DNA of 64,000 nt from Anaerosporomusa subterranea (GTDB taxonomy: Bacteria; Bacillota; Negativicutes; Sporomusales; Acetonemataceae), in the NCBI RefSeq assembly GCF_001611555.1, contig NZ_LSGP01000006.1, positions 88,088 through 152,087 of the forward strand, in the 5' to 3' direction. The position numbers and the translations under genes were made by a program. This document shows, piece by piece, positions 25,020 to 32,605 of the stretch (positions within the stretch are counted from its first letter, which is position 1; each line of letters begins with the position of its first letter). Below the pieces are notes generated by a model. It worked only from the letters and a program-made list of their open reading frames with translations, was not told the origin of the DNA and searched no databases.

Positions 25020-26090
25020 TTGACTAGCAAGATTCGCCAACTGTTTCAGGAGGAATTGGAACAATTGGCGCAGATCAAAAGCATATGCAATGACCAACAG
25101 TATAAGAATAACGAACTGCTTGATCACTACACCAGTATGGCAAATATCTTCGAAAGAAATCTCCAATCGATGATGAAGATGACGAAAATCAGCGATTCGC
25201 AGCAGTTGTACTTGCAGGAGATACAGCATGAATTGGAGCGGGAAATTGAAGAACGAATTAAGGCGGAAGAGAAAGTAGCCGACTCCTACAAACGGCACCG
25301 GCGAAATCAGTTTTTGCTTGATTTGGCAGAAGGAAACCGCAGCTTTGATGAAACGGCATCGAACACGGCGCGGCAACTTAAGCTATATCTACCAACAATG
25401 TTTCATGTCTTTTATTTACAGTTAACTAGTTGGCAAGGGATTCCCTTCAGTCGGTCAGCCGTGGATGCAGCCGAAGTACAGGCAGCTATCGATACACTGG
25501 TGGACAAGCTCAATGGCTGTCAGAGACTTGTTGCCTGGGAATGGGGCGACGGTATCGGCCTCCTGCATCCTGCTTTGCCGAACGAGACAAAAGAGCAGCA
25601 AATTAACACGGGGCTGGGATTAAAGCAACAATTAGCCCGTAGTTTTTCTCATATTGAATTTGCAGTAGGCGTTGCCGGCAAGCAGGGAAAGATGGACAGC
25701 TTCGCTCATCATTGCTATCAGGCGCGAGCGGCCGCGGCTCTTGGCTGTCGGCTTTGGCCGGGACGGGCTGTGTATCATTTTCATGACGGCCAGGCATATC
25801 AGCTGCTTTATCCGCTGGCTGACGGGCAGGATGCTGAAGAATTCATCGAAAGAATGGTAGGAAATTTACTTGATTATGACCGGAACAATAACACTGACTT
25901 AATGATAACCCTAAAGAGAATTCTCCAGTCTTCCAATTTGAAAGTAGTTGCCGAAGAGATGTTTCTCCATCACAAAACGATTGTATCCCGGAAGCAACGC
26001 ATAGAAAGTATTTTGGGCACATCGCTCGAACCGTTTGATGTCCGATTCAATATAGCTATTGCCTTACATTTGCTGGAGTTCCGCTGTTAA
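25020..26090 (+). CDS. SiaC-linked PucR/CdaR-type transcription factor
   Basis: About 356 residues from the TTG at 25020 (AGAGGTGG five bases upstream; a GTG at 25011 overlaps that site). The N-terminal 90 residues are a long coiled coil with 'LDHYTSMANIFERNLQSMMK' then 'TKISDSQQ', like the helical stalk of SiaC-controlled cyclases. A middle region resembles the degenerate cyclase-like domain of CdaR proteins. The C-terminus is a PucR HTH_30: 'SNLKVVAEEMFLHHKTI', 'SRKQRIESILG' and 'ALHLLEF'. No GGDEF motif exists. It ends the siaABC run and is followed by a terminator. Inference: unphosphorylated SiaC switches its DNA binding. Confidence 0.85.
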   Translation: MTSKIRQLFQEELEQLAQIKSICNDQQYKNNELLDHYTSMANIFERNLQSMMKMTKISDSQQLYLQEIQHELEREIEERIKAEEKVADSYKRHRRNQFLLDLAEGNRSFDETASNTARQLKLYLPTMFHVFYLQLTSWQGIPFSRSAVDAAEVQAAIDTLVDKLNGCQRLVAWEWGDGIGLLHPALPNETKEQQINTGLGLKQQLARSFSHIEFAVGVAGKQGKMDSFAHHCYQARAAAALGCRLWPGRAVYHFHDGQAYQLLYPLADGQDAEEFIERMVGNLLDYDRNNNTDLMITLKRILQSSNLKVVAEEMFLHHKTIVSRKQRIESILGTSLEPFDVRFNIAIALHLLEFRC

Positions 26091-26398
26091 TAGCAGCAGA
26101 TAATTGATAATTATCCGTTTGAGATAATAATAATAGAAAACTCAAGAATAGTACGTTTGTCGGAAAACCTCCTTCCCGAACTCCTCAGAAATGCTCAAGC
26201 GCTATCGCCTATATAGAGGCCCATTATCCTCCGATGATATTTCGGAGGATTTTTTCTATCTTCGCAAGCAATAGGAATTGAATACTGTATTTGTTATAGT
26301 AATATCAAGGACTGCTATCTGGATTACGCAGTTCACATTTTATCCACTTGCAGTAAATGCGATGATTACAGGCATGATGAGAAAGCCGGGGTGAGACG
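26091..26398. other. Intergenic region before the PAS-GGDEF gene
   Basis: Apart from the terminator at 26226-26256 I see no gene. The stretch after 26260 must hold the promoter for the PAS-GGDEF gene, but no clear -35/-10 pair could be assigned. Confidence 0.5.
26226..26256 (+). terminator. Intrinsic terminator of the Sia operon
   Basis: Nine-base arms ATCCTCCGA/TCGGAGGAT around a 7-base loop, followed by six T's. It separates the siaABC-pucR run from the downstream PAS-GGDEF gene. Confidence 0.9.
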
Positions 26399-27295
26399 GT
26401 GTTTGACTTCCCTATAACGGATAAAATAGATGACCTCTTCAATATCGTGCCTATACCAATGCTGTTAGTGACCAAAGACGAACTGCAAGTGGTGCGCTTA
26501 AACCAAGCCGCCGCTAAATTTTTGGATATTACGGACGGAGCAGATCCGATAAAGCTGCTAACTGACATCTTTGACACTGAGCATGAAGAGTATATTGCCT
26601 GGGTGCATTGTCTACAGGGAAATGACATCCCTGAGACGGAATTATCGATGCAACGGCGAGAGCAGCAGCTGACTGTCATTGTCTATGCTGCACAGATAGA
26701 TTTTGCCGGAACGCCGCATCTGCTGCTCAGTTTAATAGATAGTACTGAGAAATACAGCCGGATCAAACTGTTGGAACAGCTTGCCGCCAGGGATGATATG
26801 ACCGGATTATTAAATCGCCGTGCATTCCGGGAAAGCTTGGAATCAACATTGCTAAAATCGAAGGAAGAAGAAAGCGAGTTTCTTCTAGCCTTTATGGACT
26901 TGGACGATTTGAAAAAGGTCAACGATACCTATGGCCACCGGGAAGGAGATTGGTATATCAAGACGTTCACATCTCTTCTCCGCAAGGCGTTGCGTAAAAC
27001 CGACATTGCCGGCAGGGTCGGCGGCGATGAATTTGCCGTAATCTTCACCCAATGCTCGCGACATTATGCCGAACAGACGATTTGGCGCCTTCAGCAGCAA
27101 GTGGAAACCATTGCCTCATCGTTAGATAAACCTTTCATCATGGGCGTGAGTATCGGCTTGATCGCGATAGAGAGCTGGATGGAAACTGATGCTGACAGCT
27201 TATTGAGCATAGCGGATGATGCCATGTATAAGCAGAAATCTCGCCACTGTCGACAAAAAGTACGCAGCATTGACAAAATCAGGTGGGGTCGGTAG
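26399..27295 (+). CDS. PAS-GGDEF diguanylate cyclase
   Basis: 298 residues from a GTG at 26399 preceded by GGGGTGA. A short PAS domain (about 8-125, 'IPMLLVTKDELQVVRLNQAA') is followed by a GGDEF domain with 'DMTGLLNRRAF', 'DLDDLKKVNDTYGH' and intact 'RVGGDEFAVIF'. The inhibitory I-site 'RKTD' lies five residues before GGDEF, so product inhibition is expected. It is cytoplasmic. It stands between the Sia operon and the c-di-GMP-riboswitch-controlled polysaccharide operon, so it could supply the local c-di-GMP signal (inference from position). Confidence 0.93.
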   Translation: MFDFPITDKIDDLFNIVPIPMLLVTKDELQVVRLNQAAAKFLDITDGADPIKLLTDIFDTEHEEYIAWVHCLQGNDIPETELSMQRREQQLTVIVYAAQIDFAGTPHLLLSLIDSTEKYSRIKLLEQLAARDDMTGLLNRRAFRESLESTLLKSKEEESEFLLAFMDLDDLKKVNDTYGHREGDWYIKTFTSLLRKALRKTDIAGRVGGDEFAVIFTQCSRHYAEQTIWRLQQQVETIASSLDKPFIMGVSIGLIAIESWMETDADSLLSIADDAMYKQKSRHCRQKVRSIDKIRWGR

Positions 27296-27487
27296 CGAAG
27301 CCAAAATCGGCCTGCTCAACAAAATCCCGTGGAGGCAAACAAATAAATCAGCGAACGACTTTTAATATTGGGCAGTGGGGAAAAATCCGGATTGTATTAT
27401 ATTATCAAATTAGAGGGATTCTCTTTTACTATGAAGAATCTTATCGCAAAAGTTTATCTTATTCATCCTAAAATTTCAAAATAATTG

Positions 27488-27640
27488 TATAATATACATG
27501 CTAAAAAGTATAACAAGATATACATTGGCAAACCTTTTGAAAAGAAGGGACGCAAAGCCGTGGGTCTAAGGACGATTTAAGTCTATGATTGCCTGGTTGC
27601 ATTTAAAGTGTATTATAAATGCAACCAGGCAATTTTTTAT
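27488..27640 (+). promoter_or_regulatory. c-di-GMP-I (GEMM) riboswitch with terminator and -10
   Basis: A -10 TATAAT at 27488-27493 (weak -35) leads into an aptamer at about 27520-27603 with the GEMM-I marks 'TTGGCAAACC', a GAAA tetraloop, 'GGGACGCAAAGCC', 'GGGTCTAAGG' and 'GCCTGGTTGC'. A perfect 18-bp terminator stem (27588-27605 with 27616-27633, then T's) uses the last aptamer strand as its 5' arm. Ligand-bound aptamer and terminator are therefore mutually exclusive, consistent with an on-switch (inference). It controls the exopolysaccharide operon that follows. Confidence 0.93.
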
Positions 27641-27725
27641 GGAAAAGATACTATTTATGGCGATAAAACTGTTAAAACGAATAGTAGAATTAAATCTGCA
27701 GAAATAGCAAAAGGGAGGGAATCTT

Positions 27726-28829
27726 ACGCAAAAGAAGACATTATTCTTCCTTACTCTGGTAGTTATGATTAGTATACACTTTATATTTTCCCCCAAAGCG
27801 ACGAATACAGAACTAACCGCTGTCAAAACAGTAACTCCGGCAGAAAGCCAGGGACTCCACTTTCTTCAGACAAAAATGCAAACCTCCCAGGGATTAATCT
27901 ATTATTCGGTCGAAGATAAATCGCCTGCGTCTTATAGTGTGTTGGAATCCACGGGCCAGGCAATGGAGTATGCTGCTTTAATTGGCAATAAAAAGCTATT
28001 TGATGATTATGCCGGGCTTGCAGACAAGTATTTTAAAGACCCGTCAGGTTATTATTATTGGAAAATCGATGTTACTACAAAAAAAGGCGACGCTTCGTCT
28101 GCCTTTGTCGATGATTTACGATTGGTTAAAGCCTATTTTATTGCCAACGAAAAAAAACTTGGCAACTATAATAAACAACTCGAAAAAGTCTCTGAAACAA
28201 TTTTTCAATTTGACATTGATACAGATGGCTTTCCTTGTGAGTATTATGATGGTAATGCAAAGCAAAAAGCGACTGTAGTTCCGCTATTTTACTTAGATGT
28301 CGATACCTTGCGAAAGTTAAGTCAGTTTAACGGCAAGTGGTTAGTCCCTTATCAACATGCCAAAGATATCCTGCTCAGTATGCCGGAGAATAAGCATGGC
28401 TTTTATCCGATCAAATTCAAAATACATACTAAGCAGTACGTTTGGGGTTCTTCCATCAACATGGTCGAGAATTTATACACTGCAATTGATGCTTATAACG
28501 CAGGCCGAGATACCCGTGCTTTGGTGACCTTTCTGAAGAATCAGGTAACGCAGGGAAAGGTTTTTAATCATTATTATTTAAACGGAACACCGGTTGATCA
28601 AAACGAATCCACAGCAGTCTATGCGCTGGCGGCACGATTCCTGGCGCTTAACAACGAAAATGAGGCCGCTAAAGCATGTTATCGCCGCACCTTAGAATTT
28701 CAAATTAGTGACAAAGAGTTTTTTCAGGGCGGGTTTGGTGAAAGCACGACCGGATTAGTCTATGCTTTTGATCAACTAGAGGCGCTACTAATGTTGAGGA
28801 TGGTGGAAGCAGCAGATGTTAGCCAGTGA
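27726..28829 (+). CDS. ydaJ: YdaJ-like GH8-fold periplasmic glycosidase
   Basis: About 367 residues. The protein resembles GH8/BcsZ-type six-hairpin glycosidases and Bacillus YdaJ: 'VLESTGQAMEYAALIGN' matches the catalytic-Glu helix and 'DASSAFVDDLRLVKAY' the Asp-bearing helix. The first ATG in frame (27765) cuts into a signal peptide. Reading back in frame gives 'TQKKTLFFLTLVVMIS', a normal signal sequence, with no ATG/GTG/TTG; GGAGG at 27714-27718 lies seven bases before an ACG at 27726. I therefore give ACG as the likely start, uncertain. It is the first gene after the c-di-GMP riboswitch and overlaps the next gene by 14 bases. Confidence 0.78.
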   Translation, partial: TQKKTLFFLTLVVMISIHFIFSPKATNTELTAVKTVTPAESQGLHFLQTKMQTSQGLIYYSVEDKSPASYSVLESTGQAMEYAALIGNKKLFDDYAGLADKYFKDPSGYYYWKIDVTTKKGDASSAFVDDLRLVKAYFIANEKKLGNYNKQLEKVSETIFQFDIDTDGFPCEYYDGNAKQKATVVPLFYLDVDTLRKLSQFNGKWLVPYQHAKDILLSMPENKHGFYPIKFKIHTKQYVWGSSINMVENLYTAIDAYNAGRDTRALVTFLKNQVTQGKVFNHYYLNGTPVDQNESTAVYALAARFLALNNENEAAKACYRRTLEFQISDKEFFQGGFGESTTGLVYAFDQLEALLMLRMVEAADVSQ

Positions 28830-29676
28830 TACGTATTTACGCCAAGATAGAATCTACTTTAATTTAATTATGGTCTTTGTGTTGGCAGTCGCAGCCGTTG
28901 CCTTACTTTATGCACCAAGTATTGGCTCTTTAACTCTGTTTGTTTTGGTCGCCGCCATGATCTTCAATATGATTTTAACGTATAATCTCGGTTTGCAGCG
29001 AGGCCTGATAGCAGCAATTGTATTAACGTTTATCTATGGCAGCTATATTATTTATGAAATAATGATTCATAGAATTGCTGAAGTTAACTTTGCCTATATT
29101 GTCTGGTTATTTATTTACCCGCTAAGCAGCTTATTATCAGGTCAATTAACGTTGACCGTATCAACTTACAAACGCGAACTAGAAAATAAAAGAAGCCTGG
29201 AAAAGCTGGTGACTCTTGATGCTGCCACAGGCTTTTACAACAATCAGGGATTTTTCAGGAAATTAGACGAAGAATTTTTGCGGGCTAAACGATACAAAAC
29301 ATATTTCTCGATTTTACTGATAAAAATATCCAATTTTGACGAATTGCAAATTATTTATGGAGAAATTGATTCCGTAAAGATTCTACAAGCAGTAGCAACG
29401 AAAATAACTGCTCAGACCCGTATTTCAGATATCAAATCCTTAATCGAAGAAAATATGCTTAGTATTGTGCTAACCGAAACGAATGAAGAGGGAGCTAAAG
29501 TTGTCATTGAGAAACTACACCAGGCGTTAGATACCATTGCAACCGAGATCAAAGGCGTCAAAAAAGTAATCAGAATTAAACCGAGCATCGGAATTGCCAG
29601 TATTAGAGAAAGTGACACAGATGTTTTGGAGATATACGACAGAGCCAAAGGAGAACTTAAGTATGACAGAGGTTAG
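28816..29676 (+). CDS. ydaK: YdaK-like membrane c-di-GMP receptor with degenerate GGDEF
   Basis: 286 residues: four to five membrane segments in the first 115 residues, then a GGDEF-fold domain. The active-site motif is lost (the GGDEF position reads 'EENML'), but the inhibitory site 'RISD' is kept exactly five residues before it. Catalytically dead GGDEF domains that keep the I-site act as c-di-GMP receptors; Bacillus YdaK, at the same operon position, is an established example. It probably activates the neighbouring polysaccharide synthase after binding c-di-GMP. The gene overlaps both neighbours by 14 bases. Confidence 0.88.
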   Translation: MLASDTYLRQDRIYFNLIMVFVLAVAAVALLYAPSIGSLTLFVLVAAMIFNMILTYNLGLQRGLIAAIVLTFIYGSYIIYEIMIHRIAEVNFAYIVWLFIYPLSSLLSGQLTLTVSTYKRELENKRSLEKLVTLDAATGFYNNQGFFRKLDEEFLRAKRYKTYFSILLIKISNFDELQIIYGEIDSVKILQAVATKITAQTRISDIKSLIEENMLSIVLTETNEEGAKVVIEKLHQALDTIATEIKGVKKVIRIKPSIGIASIRESDTDVLEIYDRAKGELKYDRG

Positions 29677-31309
29677 TAAGAAAGCAATTGTGCTTTTCTT
29701 ACTTGTCGCACTTACCACAGCTTGCTTCCTGCCAATGTCCGTCCACGCCAATGAAAAAGTAAAGACCTATATTATTTATGACAGTCCGACGAGATATGGC
29801 GATGATTTTCCACTTGTTACCTCATTGATAGAATATCTGGGACATTTCGACTTAACCTGTCAGGCGATAACGCTTGACGCATGGCGTCCGGGTGTGTTAC
29901 ATAATGCTGACTTGGTTATTTTTGTTGGTCTAAACGAGGCCACTCTCCCGCAGCAATTACTGCAAGAAATGGCGCAAGCCAAGCGAGTGATTTGGTTTGA
30001 AAAAAATATCGAACAAATGGCAGCATACTTAAAATGGCAAGACTTCAAACTCGAAGGAACTGTTAATGGCTGGTCAACGATTCATTATCAAAAAGATCTG
30101 CTCATCAAAGACTGGATGAATATTGTAATCGCTCACCCTGGAAAAAATGCCCGGGTTTTTGCCACAGTGCAAAATATAAATGATAGTAAACCACTGGCGT
30201 GGCAGCGTGATAACATTTATTTTTGCGGCTATTTAGAGGTTAATGGGCAAAGTTTTATGGTTGCGTTAGGTAATTTGCTTCACCAGTTCATACCGGACAA
30301 CAATCACTCATCGGTTCACCATGCTTTGCTGCGCATAGAAGATGTGAGCCCTTTAGTTGATCCGAAAGCAGTCCGTGCAGTTATTGCTGTTATTAATCAA
30401 TACCGCATCCCCTTTACGATTGGCGTAATTCCAGTGGGAGTTGCCCAAAACGGTAAGCATATCCCCCTGCACGAAGCGCCAGAATTAGTTACAGTGCTCA
30501 AAGAAGCCCAAGCTAATGGAGCAAGTATCATCATGCACGGTTATACTCACCAAAATGAGTATTCACCAAAAACAGGCGAAGGCTATGAATTTTGGAATGC
30601 ACGTGATGATAAACCGATGGAAAATGATGAAATTTTTACCAGTGAACGGCTCGAAGCCGGTATTGCTGAGCTTGTTCGCTGCGGTTTAATTCCTGTTGCT
30701 TTTGAGCCGCCGCATTATTCGATGAGTAAAACCGGCTATCAGGTTTTATCCCGTTATTTTAACGTATTTTCCGGCCTGGTACAAATATCTGATAAAAGCA
30801 CACATTTATCCTTGGCGCTGCCTTATATAGTTAAGTCTCAATACCTGAACGGGATGCAGGTTATCCCTGAAAATATGGGTTACTACGACGGTAAAGCTTT
30901 TCTGGTTGAATCGATGCTGCAAAGTTCAGAACAATTATTGACTGTGCGCGACGGATTTGCCTGTTTCTTTTATCACGGTTATCTGCCACCAACTAAACTG
31001 CCCGCAATCATCGAGGGCGTACAGAAGCAAGGCTATACGTTCTTTGATTTGCGCCAGCTTCCCATCCGGGTTCAATCTTCACAAATTAAAATTATTGGGC
31101 AAAATGGACAATTTCATGTAAATATCGATGAAAGATTACAAGCTGCCTGGGACAAAACTCCGGCAACAAATAATCTTTTGGAAAAGATCGGTACCGTCCA
31201 TATAGTTGTTCTGTTATTAATTATAGTTATGTTAATGCTTATTATTATTCGCCTGAGAGCGAATAGCAATAAGCACTATGAACTGAATTATGAGCAGTTG
31301 CAAAAATGA
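29663..31309 (+). CDS. ydaL: YdaL-like DUF2334 polysaccharide deacetylase-fold protein
   Basis: About 548 residues from the ATG at 29663 (AAAGGAG upstream); the earlier ATG at 29594 lies in the previous gene. A signal sequence (1-29) and a C-terminal membrane helix ('IVVLLLIIVMLMLIIIRL') anchor the protein facing outside. The DUF2334 domain, related to NodB deacetylases, shows 'LLRIEDVSPLVDP', 'FTIGVIPVGV', 'IIMHGYTHQ' and 'FFYHGYLPP'. It probably modifies or binds the nascent polymer in the periplasm. It corresponds to Bacillus YdaL in the same gene order. Confidence 0.88.
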   Translation: MTEVSKKAIVLFLLVALTTACFLPMSVHANEKVKTYIIYDSPTRYGDDFPLVTSLIEYLGHFDLTCQAITLDAWRPGVLHNADLVIFVGLNEATLPQQLLQEMAQAKRVIWFEKNIEQMAAYLKWQDFKLEGTVNGWSTIHYQKDLLIKDWMNIVIAHPGKNARVFATVQNINDSKPLAWQRDNIYFCGYLEVNGQSFMVALGNLLHQFIPDNNHSSVHHALLRIEDVSPLVDPKAVRAVIAVINQYRIPFTIGVIPVGVAQNGKHIPLHEAPELVTVLKEAQANGASIIMHGYTHQNEYSPKTGEGYEFWNARDDKPMENDEIFTSERLEAGIAELVRCGLIPVAFEPPHYSMSKTGYQVLSRYFNVFSGLVQISDKSTHLSLALPYIVKSQYLNGMQVIPENMGYYDGKAFLVESMLQSSEQLLTVRDGFACFFYHGYLPPTKLPAIIEGVQKQGYTFFDLRQLPIRVQSSQIKIIGQNGQFHVNIDERLQAAWDKTPATNNLLEKIGTVHIVVLLLIIVMLMLIIIRLRANSNKHYELNYEQLQK

Positions 31310-31354
31310 TTATTAATGTAAGTATGTTTGTTGTTACAAGGAGTGAAAAACCAT

Positions 31355-32605
31355 TTGCTAATTGACAACTTATTTATTGCCTCCTTAGCAGCTACCTGGC
31401 TCATTCTTTTTTACCATGTTGTCTTGACAATTGGCGGCTATAGACATTTTGTTAAGACCTTAACCGATAACCCGGACGCTCTCTTAACTGAATATCCAAT
31501 GATTACTGTGCTGATACCGGCGCATAACGAGGAAATGGTTATTGGCAGAACGATCGACGCCATGGTGCGGTTAGCTTATCCCAAAGATCGCTTAGAAATC
31601 ATTGTTGTTAACGATTGTTCCACAGACCGAACAGGAGCAATATTAGCAAAAAAGTGTGAAAAACATCCGCAATTAAAGGTCGTAACCCTTACCCCGCCTC
31701 ATGGCGCTAAAGGTAAATCCAACGCCCTCAATCATGGGCTCAAGGCCAGCCGAGGAGAATATATCGTAGTTTATGATGCCGATAATACTCCAGAACGCCG
31801 GGCTGTACTCTATCTTGTCAATGCCATTGTTCCAGATGAAAAGTTAGGCGCAGTTGTCGGCAAATTTCGTACCCGCAATAAAGAGGTTAGTTTATTAACC
31901 CGGTTTATTAATGTTGAAACATTAAGCTTCCAGTGGTTACTTCAAGCCGGTCGCTGTCATCTTTTTGGTATAACGACCATTCCTGGAACAAACTTTATTA
32001 TCCGTCGTTCATTGCTTGATAGGATGGGAGGTTGGAATGTAAACGCGCTAACAGAAGATACTGAGCTGACGATCCGGATTTATGACTACGGATATCGTAT
32101 TTATTGGCTGCCGCATGCGGTAACTTGGGAACAAGAGCCGGAAACATTAAAAGTCTGGATCAAACAAAGGACCCGCTGGGCGCAGGGCAATATGTGGATT
32201 ATCAGTCATTACCTATTTAACTTATTTACACTAAAGGATTTTCGTATTAGCGCTGATATTATCTATTTTACCTTCACCTATTTTGTCTTTTTTGCCGCAA
32301 TCATTGTGTCTGACACGATTTTTATTTTAGGGCTGTTAGGATTTAGTAACCTGACAGTTACCGGACCATTCGGGATCATTTGGCTGCTTGCCTATGTTTT
32401 ATTTATTGCGGAAACCTATATATCTCTGTCCTTGGAAAGAGGAGAAGGCAATTTGAAGAATCTGGCCCTAACTGCCTTAATGTATTTTACCTATAGTCAA
32501 CTCTGGATAATCCTGGTTTTTAGAGCCAGCTATATATTGCTTAAACGAATGTTTTCGAAAAATACCAGTCTTCAATGGTATAAAACAGAGAGGAGCGCAC
32601 GATGA
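31355..32605 (+). CDS. ydaM: YdaM-like family 2 glycosyltransferase (polysaccharide synthase)
   Basis: About 416 residues. Processive GT2 motifs are complete: 'IPAHNEE', 'VNDCSTDRT', 'VYDADNTPE', 'LTEDTELTIR' and 'KQRTRWAQGN' (the QxxRW box). One membrane helix precedes and four to five follow the catalytic domain, as in cellulose and poly-GlcNAc synthases. There is no PilZ domain, so c-di-GMP control must come from the YdaK-like receptor. The start is uncertain: AAGGAG at 31338-31343 best fits TTG 31355, with TTG 31328 also in frame. Its stop overlaps the next start (ATGA). Confidence 0.9.
   Translation: MLIDNLFIASLAATWLILFYHVVLTIGGYRHFVKTLTDNPDALLTEYPMITVLIPAHNEEMVIGRTIDAMVRLAYPKDRLEIIVVNDCSTDRTGAILAKKCEKHPQLKVVTLTPPHGAKGKSNALNHGLKASRGEYIVVYDADNTPERRAVLYLVNAIVPDEKLGAVVGKFRTRNKEVSLLTRFINVETLSFQWLLQAGRCHLFGITTIPGTNFIIRRSLLDRMGGWNVNALTEDTELTIRIYDYGYRIYWLPHAVTWEQEPETLKVWIKQRTRWAQGNMWIISHYLFNLFTLKDFRISADIIYFTFTYFVFFAAIIVSDTIFILGLLGFSNLTVTGPFGIIWLLAYVLFIAETYISLSLERGEGNLKNLALTALMYFTYSQLWIILVFRASYILLKRMFSKNTSLQWYKTERSAR

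Noticed and set aside
28816..29676. Fifth active diguanylate cyclase
   Set aside because: The GGDEF position reads 'EENML', so catalysis is not expected; only the ligand-binding I-site is kept.
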